Shown here piece by piece: positions 11,801 through 22,800 of a DNA stretch of 64,000 nucleotides; the first letter of the stretch is position 1, and every line of letters starts with the position of its first letter. Origin of the DNA: Prototheca cutis (Eukaryota; Chlorophyta; Trebouxiophyceae; Chlorellales; Chlorellaceae); contig BCIH01000005.1 of assembly GCA_002897115.2 (NCBI GenBank), forward strand, positions 1,227,392 through 1,291,391, in the 5' to 3' direction. The position numbers and the translations under genes are program-made. The notes beneath the pieces are model-generated. The model did not search any database, was not told the origin of the DNA, and was given only the letters and a program-made list of their open reading frames with translations.

Positions 11801-13562
11801 GGGCTTCAACCACTTTGACCGAAAACCCTCCAAAATCCGTGAGCACATGTGCCAGGAACGCAGTCCACAGCGGGGGGCGACCGGGGTTGGCCCGCAGGAC
11901 AGCCCGCCAGCGGCGATGCAGCTCCTCGGCATCGCACAGCGGCGCTGCGGCGCCCAGCAGGGCGAGCAAGAGTCTGTCGGACCCCGGGTTGTGCGCCAGT
12001 GCATGCTCTAGGACTGCCACCTTGCGCTCGGCGGCCCCCCGGTCGGTGCCACGCCTTGGAGTTTTTCTCCCCATCAATCCGCCACCCTCGACCGCCGCCA
12101 GTTCCAGCCAGGCATCCAAATCCTCTGGCTGCCGCCGCACCGCGGCGTTCAGCGCAGCCGTTCTTTCCAGCTCCTCCTCGTGGGCATTTGGCAGCGGCAC
12201 CGCCAACCCCGGCTCTGCTCTAAAGTCGGTTTGGTTCTCGCTCAAGGGAAGAAAGGAGGGCAGAGGCAGTGCCAATCCGGGCGTCGTGGTGTCGTTGCGC
12301 CGCGGCCGCCAGCGCTGCAGGTGCACATCCCTCTCTATTCTGGCAAGGGCAGCGGAATAATACCTCTGCCCACCCTTGCCCTCTGTTTCGGAGGGAACTT
12401 TCCTGCACAAAGTTCAGGGTTTGTCACCTGGGGTCGAGACGAAAGGTGGCATAATAAACGGCACAGCTCCCTTGGCAGCAACATGTGCTGCATTCGTGCC
12501 CTTGCAGCAGTGGACCCCATCCTCCATCCATGCCACCAGCCAGCCAGCAACCCACCTGCCACTGGAAGAGAACACACCGAGGTTCTCGGCAAACCGACCG
12601 CAATCGTTCCGCCTGTAAGAGGAGATGTCCCCGCGATACAGTGTCTCAAAGGCCGCATTGGCCATGTCCCCCCTGCAAGCATGATCGGGTGGGGTGGCGG
12701 GGTTGTGAAGTTCTCTGGAGGTCACTGCTCGTGGCTCGTGGGCAATTCCATACACCTCAACGTCAGTCCCATGCATGCGCCAATGACCAATCCCCCCAGG
12801 ACACTGCCATCGGCCCCCTCCATTCCTTCCCAGTGCATACATCCAACTCCAGAAGCAATGTACAACACAGTGCTCACCTGGTATCGACGTAGTAGGGGAC
12901 CGTGTGGCTTCCGCGCAGCTCCTCCGCCCATCGCTCGACTTGGCCCTTCCTCGCGGCCTCTCCAGCCCTTTTCTCAAGCTTGGTAATGCGCTGCAGGTCG
13001 GAAGTCGACAGATGTCTGGGTTCTATCAGTGGAAAAAGGCACAGCGTCATCGCTCCCAAACATAACAGGCGATGTAGACCGAGGCAGCGCCCTCCTGGAC
13101 ATTGTCAGCCCCGCAGTCAACAACCACACGGCACCTTGAGCTCAGCAGCCGCTCTCTCGCTCTTTGTGTGCTCATGCCGTTTCGCGCTCTTGCTCTTCTT
13201 TTCCTTCTCCTCGCGAGCGCGTCGGTGCCGCTTATGCGCGCGGGCTGCAGCCTCCTCCGTTGGCCGACTGGATCCACGGCCAGCACGCTCCGGGGCATNT
13301 TCATCGCTGCTGCCCTCGTCACTGCTCGGTCCAAACAGGGCGTCGGCAGCGGCCCTCAGCGCCTCATCTGATCGGCGGGACGCGGCGTGAGGATTGCATG
13401 ATTGACCTGCCCGGCACAGGAACAGCATCATTTCTCATCCAGGACCNCACACTCTCTCAACCTACTCTGTTTGGCCTGTTCATCAGCAAGTTTGCCCTCT
13501 TGAGTCTTGCGGAAGGCTGCTGAGTCGAAGGTCGAGCCCCCTGTGAGCCATGACTGGTCCAT
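8900..13562 (-). CDS. NRDE2: NRDE2 homologue (nuclear exosome/RNA-processing regulator)
   Basis: NRDE2 is a nuclear HAT-repeat protein that binds the MTR4 helicase and modulates exosome activity and splicing in animals and fungi. Recognisable blocks: an acidic then Lys/Arg-rich N-terminus (13562-13135), VPYYVDTR joined to GDMANAAFETLYRGD (exon ending 12876 to exon near 12670), and RKVAVLEHALAHNPGSDRLL with LWTAFLAHVLTDFGGFSV (about 12400-11582), typical of the NRDE2 core. A long exon, 11451-9153, carries HAT-like helices (ELWHAFFMLEWRRGNVRAAR, SKTLWMRGLAALLDAG). The last exon is 8978-8900 (EKQLMVRTEMLEAIL). Confirmed in-phase junctions: 12876/about 12670, 11582/11451 and 9153/8978. The first two N-terminal joins could not be made in phase with GT-AG sites, so the start is provisional. 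Total length would be about 1,200-1,300 aa. Confidence 0.78.
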
Positions 13563-13974
13563 TCCTGAACCCGCAGTCGTCTCCGGCCTTGATGGTGCAC
13601 TCCAGAGGACGATGACCACGCATAGCCAGGGGAGTCATCCCATGACCCACATTGAACATGATTCATTACTATAAAACCCCGCAATTCCAAGCATGCCGCT
13701 CGCTGTGCATGTCCATGGGTCGATGGATGCATTTTCTTTCGGCGTCAGTGAGACAAAACACTTGGATCAGTTCTGGACGACCACCGCGCCTTCGCCAGGG
13801 GGGTGCCCAAAAATTGGCGGGAAGGCCTCCAGTGGGGTCCCAGCCCATTCCTCCATTCCTCCCCATCGACTCGTGGTGGGGAGGCCTGGCCGCAGCTCAT
13901 GGCCCACTCCCAGGCCCGGAAACGCCCTCTTCGACCGTCTCTCTCAGCTTCGACGAGCCTCCAAGCCCGGCACC
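13563..13974. promoter_or_regulatory. Shared upstream region of NRDE2 (-) and RPS17 (+)
   Basis: The two start codons are divergent and 412 bases apart, so both promoters and 5' UTRs must lie here or overlap their genes. A TATAAAA string occurs at 13670-13676 on the plus strand, about 300 bases before the RPS17 ATG. That is far for a TATA box unless the 5' UTR is long, so its role is uncertain. Confidence 0.45.
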
Positions 13975-15197
13975 ATGGGTGCGTTGGCGTCGCTGGGCTC
14001 CCGGGCGACGTGGGCTGCCGCCTTCCCTGCCTTGNCCCGTGGATCGATTCGCTGGAGGGCGTTACTTGGGACGCATGCACTCCCACAGCTCTCCATGCGA
14101 TTGAAAGTGTGTGAGCGAAACCCCCCGCCCGCTCCCTGCAGGTCGCGTGCGCACGAAGACCGTGAAGAAGGGTATGCTCGGCGTCGGGGGAGACCGCGAC
14201 CAGTGCTCGCTGGAAGGGATGCCAGGCATCCAGCGTGTTTATCTGATTTGGGGGGAATACGACAATGCTCTTATTTTGCACGGGAGGAGTGCGCGCACAG
14301 TACACTCCCGCTGGCTGGTGTATTTGGCTCTGCTGGGGCCCCTCACCTGCCTGGCTACCCAGGAGTGGGACTGGCAGCTGCATTCTGCCCGTGGGGACTC
14401 CTCCATGGCGTATGGCGCTGCGTCAATCCAGCACGTGAATGTGCATGATCTGGCCACTTCACACAGCTGGCTGCGTTTGGACCCCACCAGTCCCCCCAGG
14501 GTCATGTCTATTTTTGTCGAGGCCTGCCCCTACTCCTGGCTGCTGCTCAACCCCTCCTCCCAAACACAACTCGACCCCTTGCAGCCAGCCGGGTCATCAT
14601 CGAGAAGTACTACAACCGGCTGACGCTGGACTTTGACACCAACAAGCGCATCGCCGAGGAGGTTGCCATCATCCAGAGCAAGCGCCTGCGGAACAAGATT
14701 GCCGGCTTCACCACGCACCTGATGAAGCGCATCCAGAAGGGCCCTGTCCGCGGCATCTCCCTGAAGCTGCAGGAGGAGGAGCGCGAGCGGCGCATGGACT
14801 TCATCCCCGACGAGTCTGCGCTGAACATCGACAACCTGGAGGTCGACGCCGACACCTTCGAGATGCTCAAGGAGATTGGCATGGGCGCCCTCCCCGGCCT
14901 CACCACCGTGGCCAAGGTCCGTTTTCTGTAGGTTTTGTTTCATCATCATCATCATCATCATCATCATTATTATTATTATTATTATTATTATTGCCTTGGC
15001 TGGGGTGCGTGGTGGTATCCCTGGTCGCCACTGGAGGCGCATTGGCTGTTTGTGAGGTCACATCGCAACAGGCATGAGATGGCAGTGACAGATCTTTCCC
15101 TCGAGGCCCCCCGCCCCTGACCCTGTCCTACACAACCGTTCTCCTCGTGTCACAGGACACCCGCCAGGACTTCCAGCAGCGTGGTGGCCGCCACTGA
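13975..15197 (+). CDS. RPS17: 40S ribosomal protein eS17 (RPS17)
   Basis: A component of the small cytosolic ribosomal subunit. Exons 13975-13978 (ATGG), 14142-14171, 14585-14916 and 15156-15197 join in phase to 135 aa, the size of human RPS17. The product shows the family blocks [55 protein letters not shown] and a Gln/Arg/Gly tail. The first exon codes only for Met plus one base. Introns are GT-AG with donors GTGCGT, GTATGC and GTCCGT. Intron 3 carries a CAT/TAT microsatellite directly after the donor. Codon use is strongly GC-ending in the main exon, as expected for a highly expressed gene here. Confidence 0.97.
14940..14992. repeat. (CAT)n-(TAT)n microsatellite in RPS17 intron 3
   Basis: About nine CAT units followed by about eight TAT units, beginning some 23 nt after the 5' splice site of intron 3 (14917-15155). 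Confidence 0.93.
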
Positions 15198-15562
15198 GCG
15201 CCGGCTCGCGCGTCGCCCGCATGGGCGGCGGTGCCCCCTGACGATGATGTAAGAGGCGGAAACAGGTCACCGCATGTGCCCGGCAGACAGACAGGAAGAC
15301 AGGGGGACTGGAACAGCAAGGTGGTTCAGGGTTTTTTAAGCAGCGGCAGCGTTCTGGGATGAGGGTTGGGTGACCTCAGCTCTCGACCGCCAGGGCAATC
15401 TGCTTTCACATCACGGCGGTGCTCAGTGAAGACCGTCTTGCAGGGCCAGCTGTCAATATTTCCAGAACAAAACCCTGAAACACCGATTACTTTGTGGTTG
15501 GCGACGATTGTTACAGGCAGCGGGTCTAAACCGATCAGAGCAAAGCAGCAGCAGGAGAATGT
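15198..15562. other. Convergent 3' intergenic region
   Basis: This 365-base gap lies between the stop codons of RPS17 (+) and the RS-rich protein (-). No gene, SET-domain exon or repeat was seen. Confidence 0.5.
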
Positions 15563-18500
15563 TCACTTGCCGCGAGCAACCACTGGCGGCCGTGCCGCCG
15601 CGCGGCCCCCAGTCCCAGCTCCCTGACTCATGGCCTGCAGGAGCTGGTGCAGCGTGCTGCTGAGGACTTGCTGCACAACGTTGCGGACGCCGGCGCCGGC
15701 TTCTTGAATGAGCTTGCCCCTCACCGCCGCTGGCGCAGCCAGACCGGCCCCACCAGCCCAGCGCCGCCGGCGGCGTCGTGACTGCTCAGCTGATTGCCGC
15801 GCACGGAGCACCTGCGTGGCAGCGAGGGCCGGCGGCGCGACCAGCGCTCGCCAGGCATGCAGTGCTGCCTGCTGCACCTCTGCCGGGGTCGTGGCGGGCA
15901 GAGGCTGCAGCATCGCATCGTGGGCATCGACCGGCCGCCGAGTCAGCGCCGGACCTGCAAGTGCCACCAGCTTGCGAGTGTGTTCCGAGGACTCAGAGGT
16001 ACTGGTCAGCGCAGGCGCCACGGCCGCCCCATTGTCATCGGCGACTGCCTCTCGTTCATCGACACTGCTGGTAGGACCCAGCCGAGCTTTCGCAGCTTCA
16101 GCATGGAGCCAGGCGCGCAGCGCCCCCTCCGCTTCCGAGGGAGGGGACAGGATGGTCTGCTCACCCCCCCTCGAGTCCACGCCATCAAACAGCCACGAGG
16201 GTGCCGGCTCGGCTGTCCCCCGATCACGTGGGATCGGGGCGGCCGCGCCCGCGCCGGGCCAGCCCACACGCTCCAGTGTCAGCGGTCCATCTGTTTGTTG
16301 CAGTCAGCATCGTTGTGGGTGTGCGTGCCTGGGTCCCTCACAATACGTTTTGCGTCCGGGCAGGTGCTTGTACATCTCAGGGGAAGCTTAATGCAGGGAT
16401 GCACGACTCCACATCCATCGACGGCATCCCCCCTCCGCCGCCGGCTGCTGCGGCGCCGGCAGAAGAAGCACAACAGCAGCACAGCTACCTCTCCCCACCT
16501 CCCCACGCACACCATCTCAAAGACACACCACCACTGGCTACTACCTACCGTCAGTGAGCTGCAGCCAGAGACCATCAGAGGCGCGGTAGACCGGGCACCN
16601 AAGCGGCAGACGCCCCGCAGCCTGCTCGGCACGCAGCNCCTCCAGCTGCACCTGCGACCCGAGCTCCTGCCCCGGCACCAACAGCGGCCGCCAAAATCCT
16701 TCGTTCAGCGGCACCGGTCCCTGATGCTGAGGAGAGGGCTGGCGCTGTTGCTGCTGCTGTGCTTCTTCTGCCGGCGCCGCAGCAGCCGGCGGCGGAGGGG
16801 GGATGCCGTCGCTGTAGTGATCCTCGTGCTTTGGTGCCGCAGGGGCGTCCAGAAGGCTGGGCCCCGCGCCGGGGGCACCCTCGTCCTGTGCGGCCCACAC
16901 GGCAGCACCGGGCTCCGCCGCCACTGCACCATCCCCTGCTGGGGATGCCGACCAACTCGGGGGCGATGCAGGCATGCCGCCGCGCTGCCGTCGCTGCTCC
17001 ACACAAAAGGCCGGCGGCGAAAATGCCGCGAGCCACGGTGCAAAGGCCGCGTACTCATTTTGGAATTCGAGCCGTGGGTCGGGGACAGGCAGATTGTCAC
17101 GGGCTTGGGTACCGGGGCCCATGCTGGCTTCATGTGAAGAGGACAGCTGGCTGCCCCCGGCATCATCACGGCCTAGTCTCACCGGTTCATAGGGCAAATC
17201 CCGGGGCGGGGCGGCCTCCTCGACCACCAGTGCGCCCTCGGGGACGCTCCAGTCAAACTCGGGCAACGAGAACGGCCGGCGCGGGGCCATACCGGCCATG
17301 GGCACTGGCCGGACCTTGGACGCCGCCAGGAGCTGAGCTGTCTCAGTCTCCTGCTCATCCCAGTTCTCCGCCGCGATGCTGGCGGCCAGCCGGCCGCCCA
17401 NCGACGCCAGCATCATTGCCAGCTCGAGGGGGGGAGACGTCGTCGCGCTCAGACCAAACCGTGCACACAGCCGGTCCACACTGCATGCCGTTGATTGCAT
17501 GGGCGGTGTGGTCTGGCTTTTTCACTGCGGGGTCTGCCCATGTCCAGAAAGAGCCCAGTTGCACCCATGAATGGAACCAACTCAAAAGGTACTCCCTCAT
17601 ATCGAAACAATCGACGTACCTGGCANGAATGCGTGGGGAGTCCGGAGGGAGTTCCTGCCAGCCACCAGTGATCTCCTCTCCACCAGTCGTCACTCCCATG
17701 GCCCCGTCATGGCCACTGTCTATGTCCATGTCCACCTCTGGCACTGGCGATGGCGGCAGCGGAGGCTGGTCATTGGCCGACCCCGTCCAGCCCGGTGCGC
17801 CGACCAACGGTTGGATTTGCGCGCCCGGGTCCNTTGCGCTCGTGATGACAACAGCGTCGCCGCTCTCACCGCCACGACCAGCACGGTCGTCATCCTTGCC
17901 ACGGCGACGTGAGCGATGGCGGTCGCCGCGGCGGCCGTCGTCACCAGTCACCGCCTCTGGCGACTGCCGGCAGAGAGCAGCCTCGAGGCCGCGGCGGCCG
18001 TGCTCGTGCCGCCGACTGGACCGAGGGCTGCTGGGCCCAGCGGATTCCCGGCGACGCTCAGAGTACCTGTCCCCTGCACGTCTTGATTCTTCATATGCAT
18101 CCTCCCGAGCCCGCCGCCGCTCCTCACGGCTGCGGTCCCGGTGCCTGGACCTGTGCTCGGGCGACCGATCTCGGCCAGAACGCCGGTGGGATGGTGATCG
18201 ATCGCGGGCAGAATGCCGATGGGGTGACCAGTCATGGCCGGAACGCCGCCGCTCCCGAGAACGGTCACGCCTGCCATCAGATGACTGGCCACGGCTGCGC
18301 CTCCGGTCAGGAGACCGACGCTCTGACCGGCGGTGTGGCGAGCGACGGGCCGAGCGGCCTAGGTCTTCAGCGTGGGAATGTGGCCGGTCCCTCTCTGGCG
18401 ATCGATCGATAGAGGACTTGTCGCCGCGTGTTGGGCTGGAGGGTGACGACCTTCTACGTTCCGACACCACAGCGGAATCCCGGGGCCGGTGTACCCGCAG

Positions 18501-19148
18501 GGAAGCTTTCCTCTCCTCAAGCGGATGAGGGGAGTGTTCAGGGCTGCGCACTTCAGTGCGCTGCTCACCGGGGCCCCGGCCTGGTGCTGCTGCAGCGATC
18601 TCGGCAGCATCCTGAGTTGGAGAGGCCAGCGCTAGCTTGGCCGGGACTGCGAGAGGCACCGGCAGAGGTGGCGGGAAAGCCGGGGCTGCAACCGGCATGG
18701 GCGGCGAAGCCGGGGCCTTCAGGCCCTGCACTGCCTCTGTGGCGGCAGCGATTGCCGCAGCAATGGCGTCTTTCACTCGAGCCTCCTGCGTGGTTGTTCC
18801 AGCAAAGGGCGCCGAGCCGGGCATGTCGGAGCCCGTTCGTTGCAGACCAGGGCCTTCCTGCCTCAGCCTTGCAGAGCTGGAATCTGCCTGCATCGGCGGT
18901 GTCCCTGCAGCATGTGGGGTCACCTCTGGTGTGGCAGTGGAGCTTGCCAGTCCAGATCGTGTGGCGGGTTTTATGCTGCCCGTGGGGGTCTTGCGGCCTG
19001 GCAGCCGGCCAACAGGCAAGTTGAGGTTGAATCCCGTCTTCTTGATGATGGCTGGCTTTTGAGTGCCCTGTGATGCCGGTGCTACCGTGCCTTCCTCGGA
19101 AGGAGTGCCATCGCCTAGCGTCAGGGGCGCCATTCCGGGAGGGANCAT
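15563..19148 (-). CDS. RS-rich nuclear protein with GYF-like module, resembling the N-terminal part of ATXR3/SDG2 (no SET domain)
   Basis: Minus exons 19148-17620, 17480-16549 and 16290-15563 join in phase (donors GTACGT and GTAGGT) to 1,062 aa. Residues about 205-380 are an RS/RD/RE-rich domain full of RSPER/RDRSR repeats, typical of nuclear speckle proteins. Then comes VPEVDMDID, an acidic Pro/Ala-rich exon 2, and about 770-815 a GYF-like module (GFWRPL..GQELG..LR.EQAAGRLPL..VYRASDGLW). The C-terminal part contains RGKLIQEAGAGVRNVVQQVL. The order RS-rich, EVDMDI, GYF, RGKL-helix matches my recollection of plant ATXR3/SDG2 H3K4 methyltransferase N-terminal regions, but the protein stops where ATXR3 continues to SET. 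Ns at 17401, 17626 and 17833 and in exon 2 limit certainty. It is certainly RS-rich; the ATXR3 link is inference. Confidence 0.65.
16419..16811. repeat. 62-bp inverted repeat, arms 16419-16480 and 16750-16811
   Basis: The plus sequence 16419-16480 is the reverse complement of 16750-16811 with one mismatch (61/62). The right arm is coding on the minus strand (Asp-Gly-Ile-Pro-run, Ala-run, Glu-Glu-Ala-Gln-run). The left arm is inside intron 2 (16291-16548) of the same gene. The 269-base spacer contains the 5' splice site at 16548/16549, so a transcript hairpin would hold that donor in its loop. Confidence 0.93.
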
Positions 19149-19885
19149 CGTCGCCTGGGAGTGGCCTCCAGGAGGTACCTGACAGCTCTCACGGCCTCAT
19201 GGTTACTCCAATCTGCCGTGTAATGATAACGACACTCTTGTCGTGAGTGTTATGGTTCATGATGCCTCACGCAACACCGGCCCTAAGGACCCTGACAGCG
19301 CGGCTTTGGTGGCCGTGCAGTCGACATTGGCAGCCCACACAGCTCAGCCCTGCATCGCCACACCCACCTTGCACTCAGGGCCTCATTTCCACGCTCAAGT
19401 TATACACTTGGGGTGCATTTCGAAATAGAATCAAAAGCTAGCTCGGGCACCAGGCTTCCAGACACGCCGTGCTTGCTAGCCGACCTGCTCAAGGTGTCGT
19501 ATCTCGTGCAGGCCGGGGAAGCTCGCGCCTGACGCCCCGGACGAGGCGCAATCACCTGCTTCCAGCGTTGAACATGTCTGATAAATGTCAATATTGCGGC
19601 ATCTGACCGCACTGCCCGCGATTGACCTGTGGCTTTGTTCCAGATGCAGAGCGACTCTCCGATTTGACGGTGAGTAGTCATGCTGGGATGGTCCAGGCCC
19701 CACAGAGACTCCTCCCAACCCTGGGGTTTCAACCAACGCAGCCTTGGCCAGAGGGTGTTGCCAACAGGGCACCGTGTCCTTTCCTCTCACGTTCTTGCTG
19801 CAAAAGCACGTTTAGGTGTGCCATTTACTCAAACCGAGCACTGGGCACTCTCGGAGCCAGTGCCCGCCCCGCCGTCTCGTATTCC
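19149..19885. other. Intergenic region, no gene seen
   Basis: This 737-base stretch lies between the start of the RS-rich protein gene and the stop of the P5A ATPase gene, both minus. No recognisable coding, repeat or RNA feature was found. It presumably holds the RS-gene promoter and the ATPase 3' UTR. Confidence 0.5.
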
Positions 19886-22800
19886 TCATCNCTGCTCCTG
19901 GCGGTGCAGGAGATGGGCGGCATCCAGCTGCCGGAGGCCTCCCTTGCCCGGGGGGGTGGGCGCGGGGAACAGCGCACGGGCGGTGCGCTCGATCAGTGAG
20001 GTGGCGACAAACGCTAGGGCTCCCAGACCCAGCAGTTTGTACTGCATGCTGGCTGGGATGGGCACCAACGAGAACCAGGTGCGGATGCCGGGGGGCACAT
20101 CCAGCACCAGCAGGACGTAAGCCAGCACGCTGTAGTTGATCGACAGCGCAAAGTAGCGGTTTTCCTGCAGCGGCGTGTTGAAGGGCGCGCCCACGTAGTT
20201 GACTGCAAACGTCATCGTCTGCAAATGGGGTTCATTTTGAGTGGAGTTTGCCTTGCAGCATCCTTGCTGAGGAGATGCTTGCAGGTGTGGGCACGGCCGA
20301 GGAACGCCACCAGAGTGACCACCAACCTGGATGCCAAAGTTGACCAGGAAACAGATGGTGTTGATGAGGTTTGGCTTGAAGGGCGTATCGGGCTCCTGCT
20401 TCTCATCCTGCAGTGGAGTTGGGAATGTGGAAAGAGAATGTGTGTGAGCAATCTGCATTCGCATCAAAGTGCGGATTGCTTGTTTCATCTGGTTCCACAC
20501 AGCAGGAGCCCATCCAGCACACAGGGCACGGTCACCAGAAAAGCAAAAGGCAGAGCGAGTCCATAACCAATTTCCCTCTCCTGCTCGCCGTCAAAAGCCA
20601 TGCCCTCCCACCAACAGACAACGTACCGGGGGCATGACGTCGTGCGCCAGGCGCTGCATGTACATGAGGAAGCTGATATGCACGGCAAACTGGCCCAGAA
20701 GACTGACCAGCATGTAGCGCGAGAAAACACGCGCATGCGGGCGCTGACGTGACAGCGTGGTCAACGGCTTGGCATTGGAAATGAAGAAAAACATGCCTGC
20801 CGTCAGCACGCCAGCCATCGTCGCCTGTCGTTGGGTGGGTGCGTGTTAACGGGTGGGAGTGGGAGGCATTGCATGACGCCTAAGAGGGGGGGGAGGAATA
20901 CTGCCGTATTGCTGGCATCAAACTTCCACCAAACAAAAAAATCCCTCAACCACACAACACCTGGAGGTCTCCCAGCTTGATGCCGTCCATGTACTGCACA
21001 GAGAGTGAATAAGCCGAAGAAAGACAGAGCAGGCCCAGGATACGGAACATCTGCATGGTGGTGACCAGCGTGCAGCGACCCTGGCGCAGAATGTCCAGGC
21101 AGGGTGCCACGCTGGAGACCTTGGCGGTGAAGGGGGACGCCATGCTCGCGTCCCCGGGCTTGACCATCGCCCCATCTTCAAGACCACCCTGCGCCGCTGC
21201 CTGCGCCGCGGCCATGTCGTCCATGGACTTGGCCATGCGCCGCATGAACGGCGTGATTTTCTTGCCCTTGCGCTCCAGGTCCTGCAACATCTTTGTCCCC
21301 GGACCCGGCGGCAGTTTTTCCTGGGCGTCTGCCTCGCCGGTCGCCACGGTGGCGCCGGAGCTCTTGCTCAGGTTCTTGCCTGTACCGCTGCTCTTGCCAT
21401 CAACCTTGGTGGTCTTCTTCTTCTTCTTCTCCGGCGGGGCAAGAAGCGCGACGCCGACCTGCGCGCCCTTGAGGGCACCGACGTCGTTGGTGCCGTCGCC
21501 GCACATGAGGACGCCCAGGCCCGCGGCCCGAAGCGCCCGCACGACCAGCTCCTTGTGCTCTGGTGTGACGCGTGCGTAGACAGAGACAACAGGGATGTAG
21601 GTGCTCAGCGCCGCGCCGGCGTCGGGGAGCGCAGCCAGCGCGTCCAAGCCTTCGCCCGTGAGGCACAGATCGTGCGACGCAGCCAGCTCGCCCGCCGCGG
21701 CCGCGCTGGGGTCAAAGGGAACCCGCACACTCTCGTCAGGGCTCACCCAGCTGAACTTGGTGGCTGTGTTGCCAGTCCCGGCACCATCAACAGAATTACT
21801 AGGGTCGAGGATGAGGACGGGTCGGACGACGATTTGCACCGCGGCAGCGGCGTGGCAGGCTGTGAGGGCGGCATCGCCCGTGATCATGACCAGCTGGTGC
21901 CCGCTGGTTCTCAGCGCCACACACGTCGGCGCGCTGTCTGGCTTGAGTGGGCTGCGAAACACGGCAAACCCAGCAAACGTCAGGCCTTGTTCTGCGGATT
22001 CGCGGGGGAGCTGTCTCAAGTCGGCCGGGGCCAGCCCGGGATCCAGTCTCCGGCATGCCAGGGCAAGGACCCGCGCGCCCTGCGACGCAAACCGCCGGTA
22101 CGCGGTGTCGTAGCCCTCGGGAACAACTGCCAGTTCCCGTCGGACGACTTCTGGTGCGCCCTTGGTCAGAACCCAGTGCGCCGTGGCTGTGCCAGCAGCA
22201 TCCGACGCCACCGTCACCACCGTGCTCATGCGCTTGAGCGCAGAAGAAAAGGCATAGCGGTGCACGATCTCCACCGTTTCACGTGGGGATGCAGTGCTGC
22301 TGTCGGGGGAACGAACCGAGTTCGCGCCCCTGGGCACCCAGCCCACACTTTCCAGAGCCACTTTTTCCAGCGGATCTCCCACAAGCTCCTTGTCCACCTG
22401 GACGAGGGACTGGCAGGCAGCTAGGATCCGGGCCGTCTCCACGGGCAGCTGGCCGGCGAGAGCCAGACCCTCGGGGTGCGGGGCAGCCACGACCTCCGTC
22501 TCCTGGGAGCTGCCACCAGCAATGCCATCGGTCTTGCCTTGTGCTGGTTTGCTGCCCTTGCTGCCACCAGGAGCTGCTGTTGCCTTGAAAGCAGCATCTT
22601 CCAGTCCCGCCACACCCTCGAGCACAAAGTGGTCGCTGGTGAGGGTTCCCGTCTTGTCAAAGCAGCAGGTAGTGACTGCGCCAGCCAACGGGATGCGGAA
22701 GGGCTCCGTGCAAAAGACCTTGAGCTTGGACAGTGCCAGCAGCGAGGCATTGACCGCGATGGTTAGCTCCATGGGTAGTTCGGGAGGCACCACCGACGTC

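Noticed and set aside
13670..13676. TATAAAA as the RPS17 TATA box
   Set aside because: It lies about 300 bases before the ATG. Without a mapped transcription start it is kept only as a note in the shared upstream region.
16759..18528. Plus-strand open frame of 589 codons opposite the RS-rich gene
   Set aside because: Antisense of Arg/Ser codon repeats stays open by composition alone; no motifs and no splice support.
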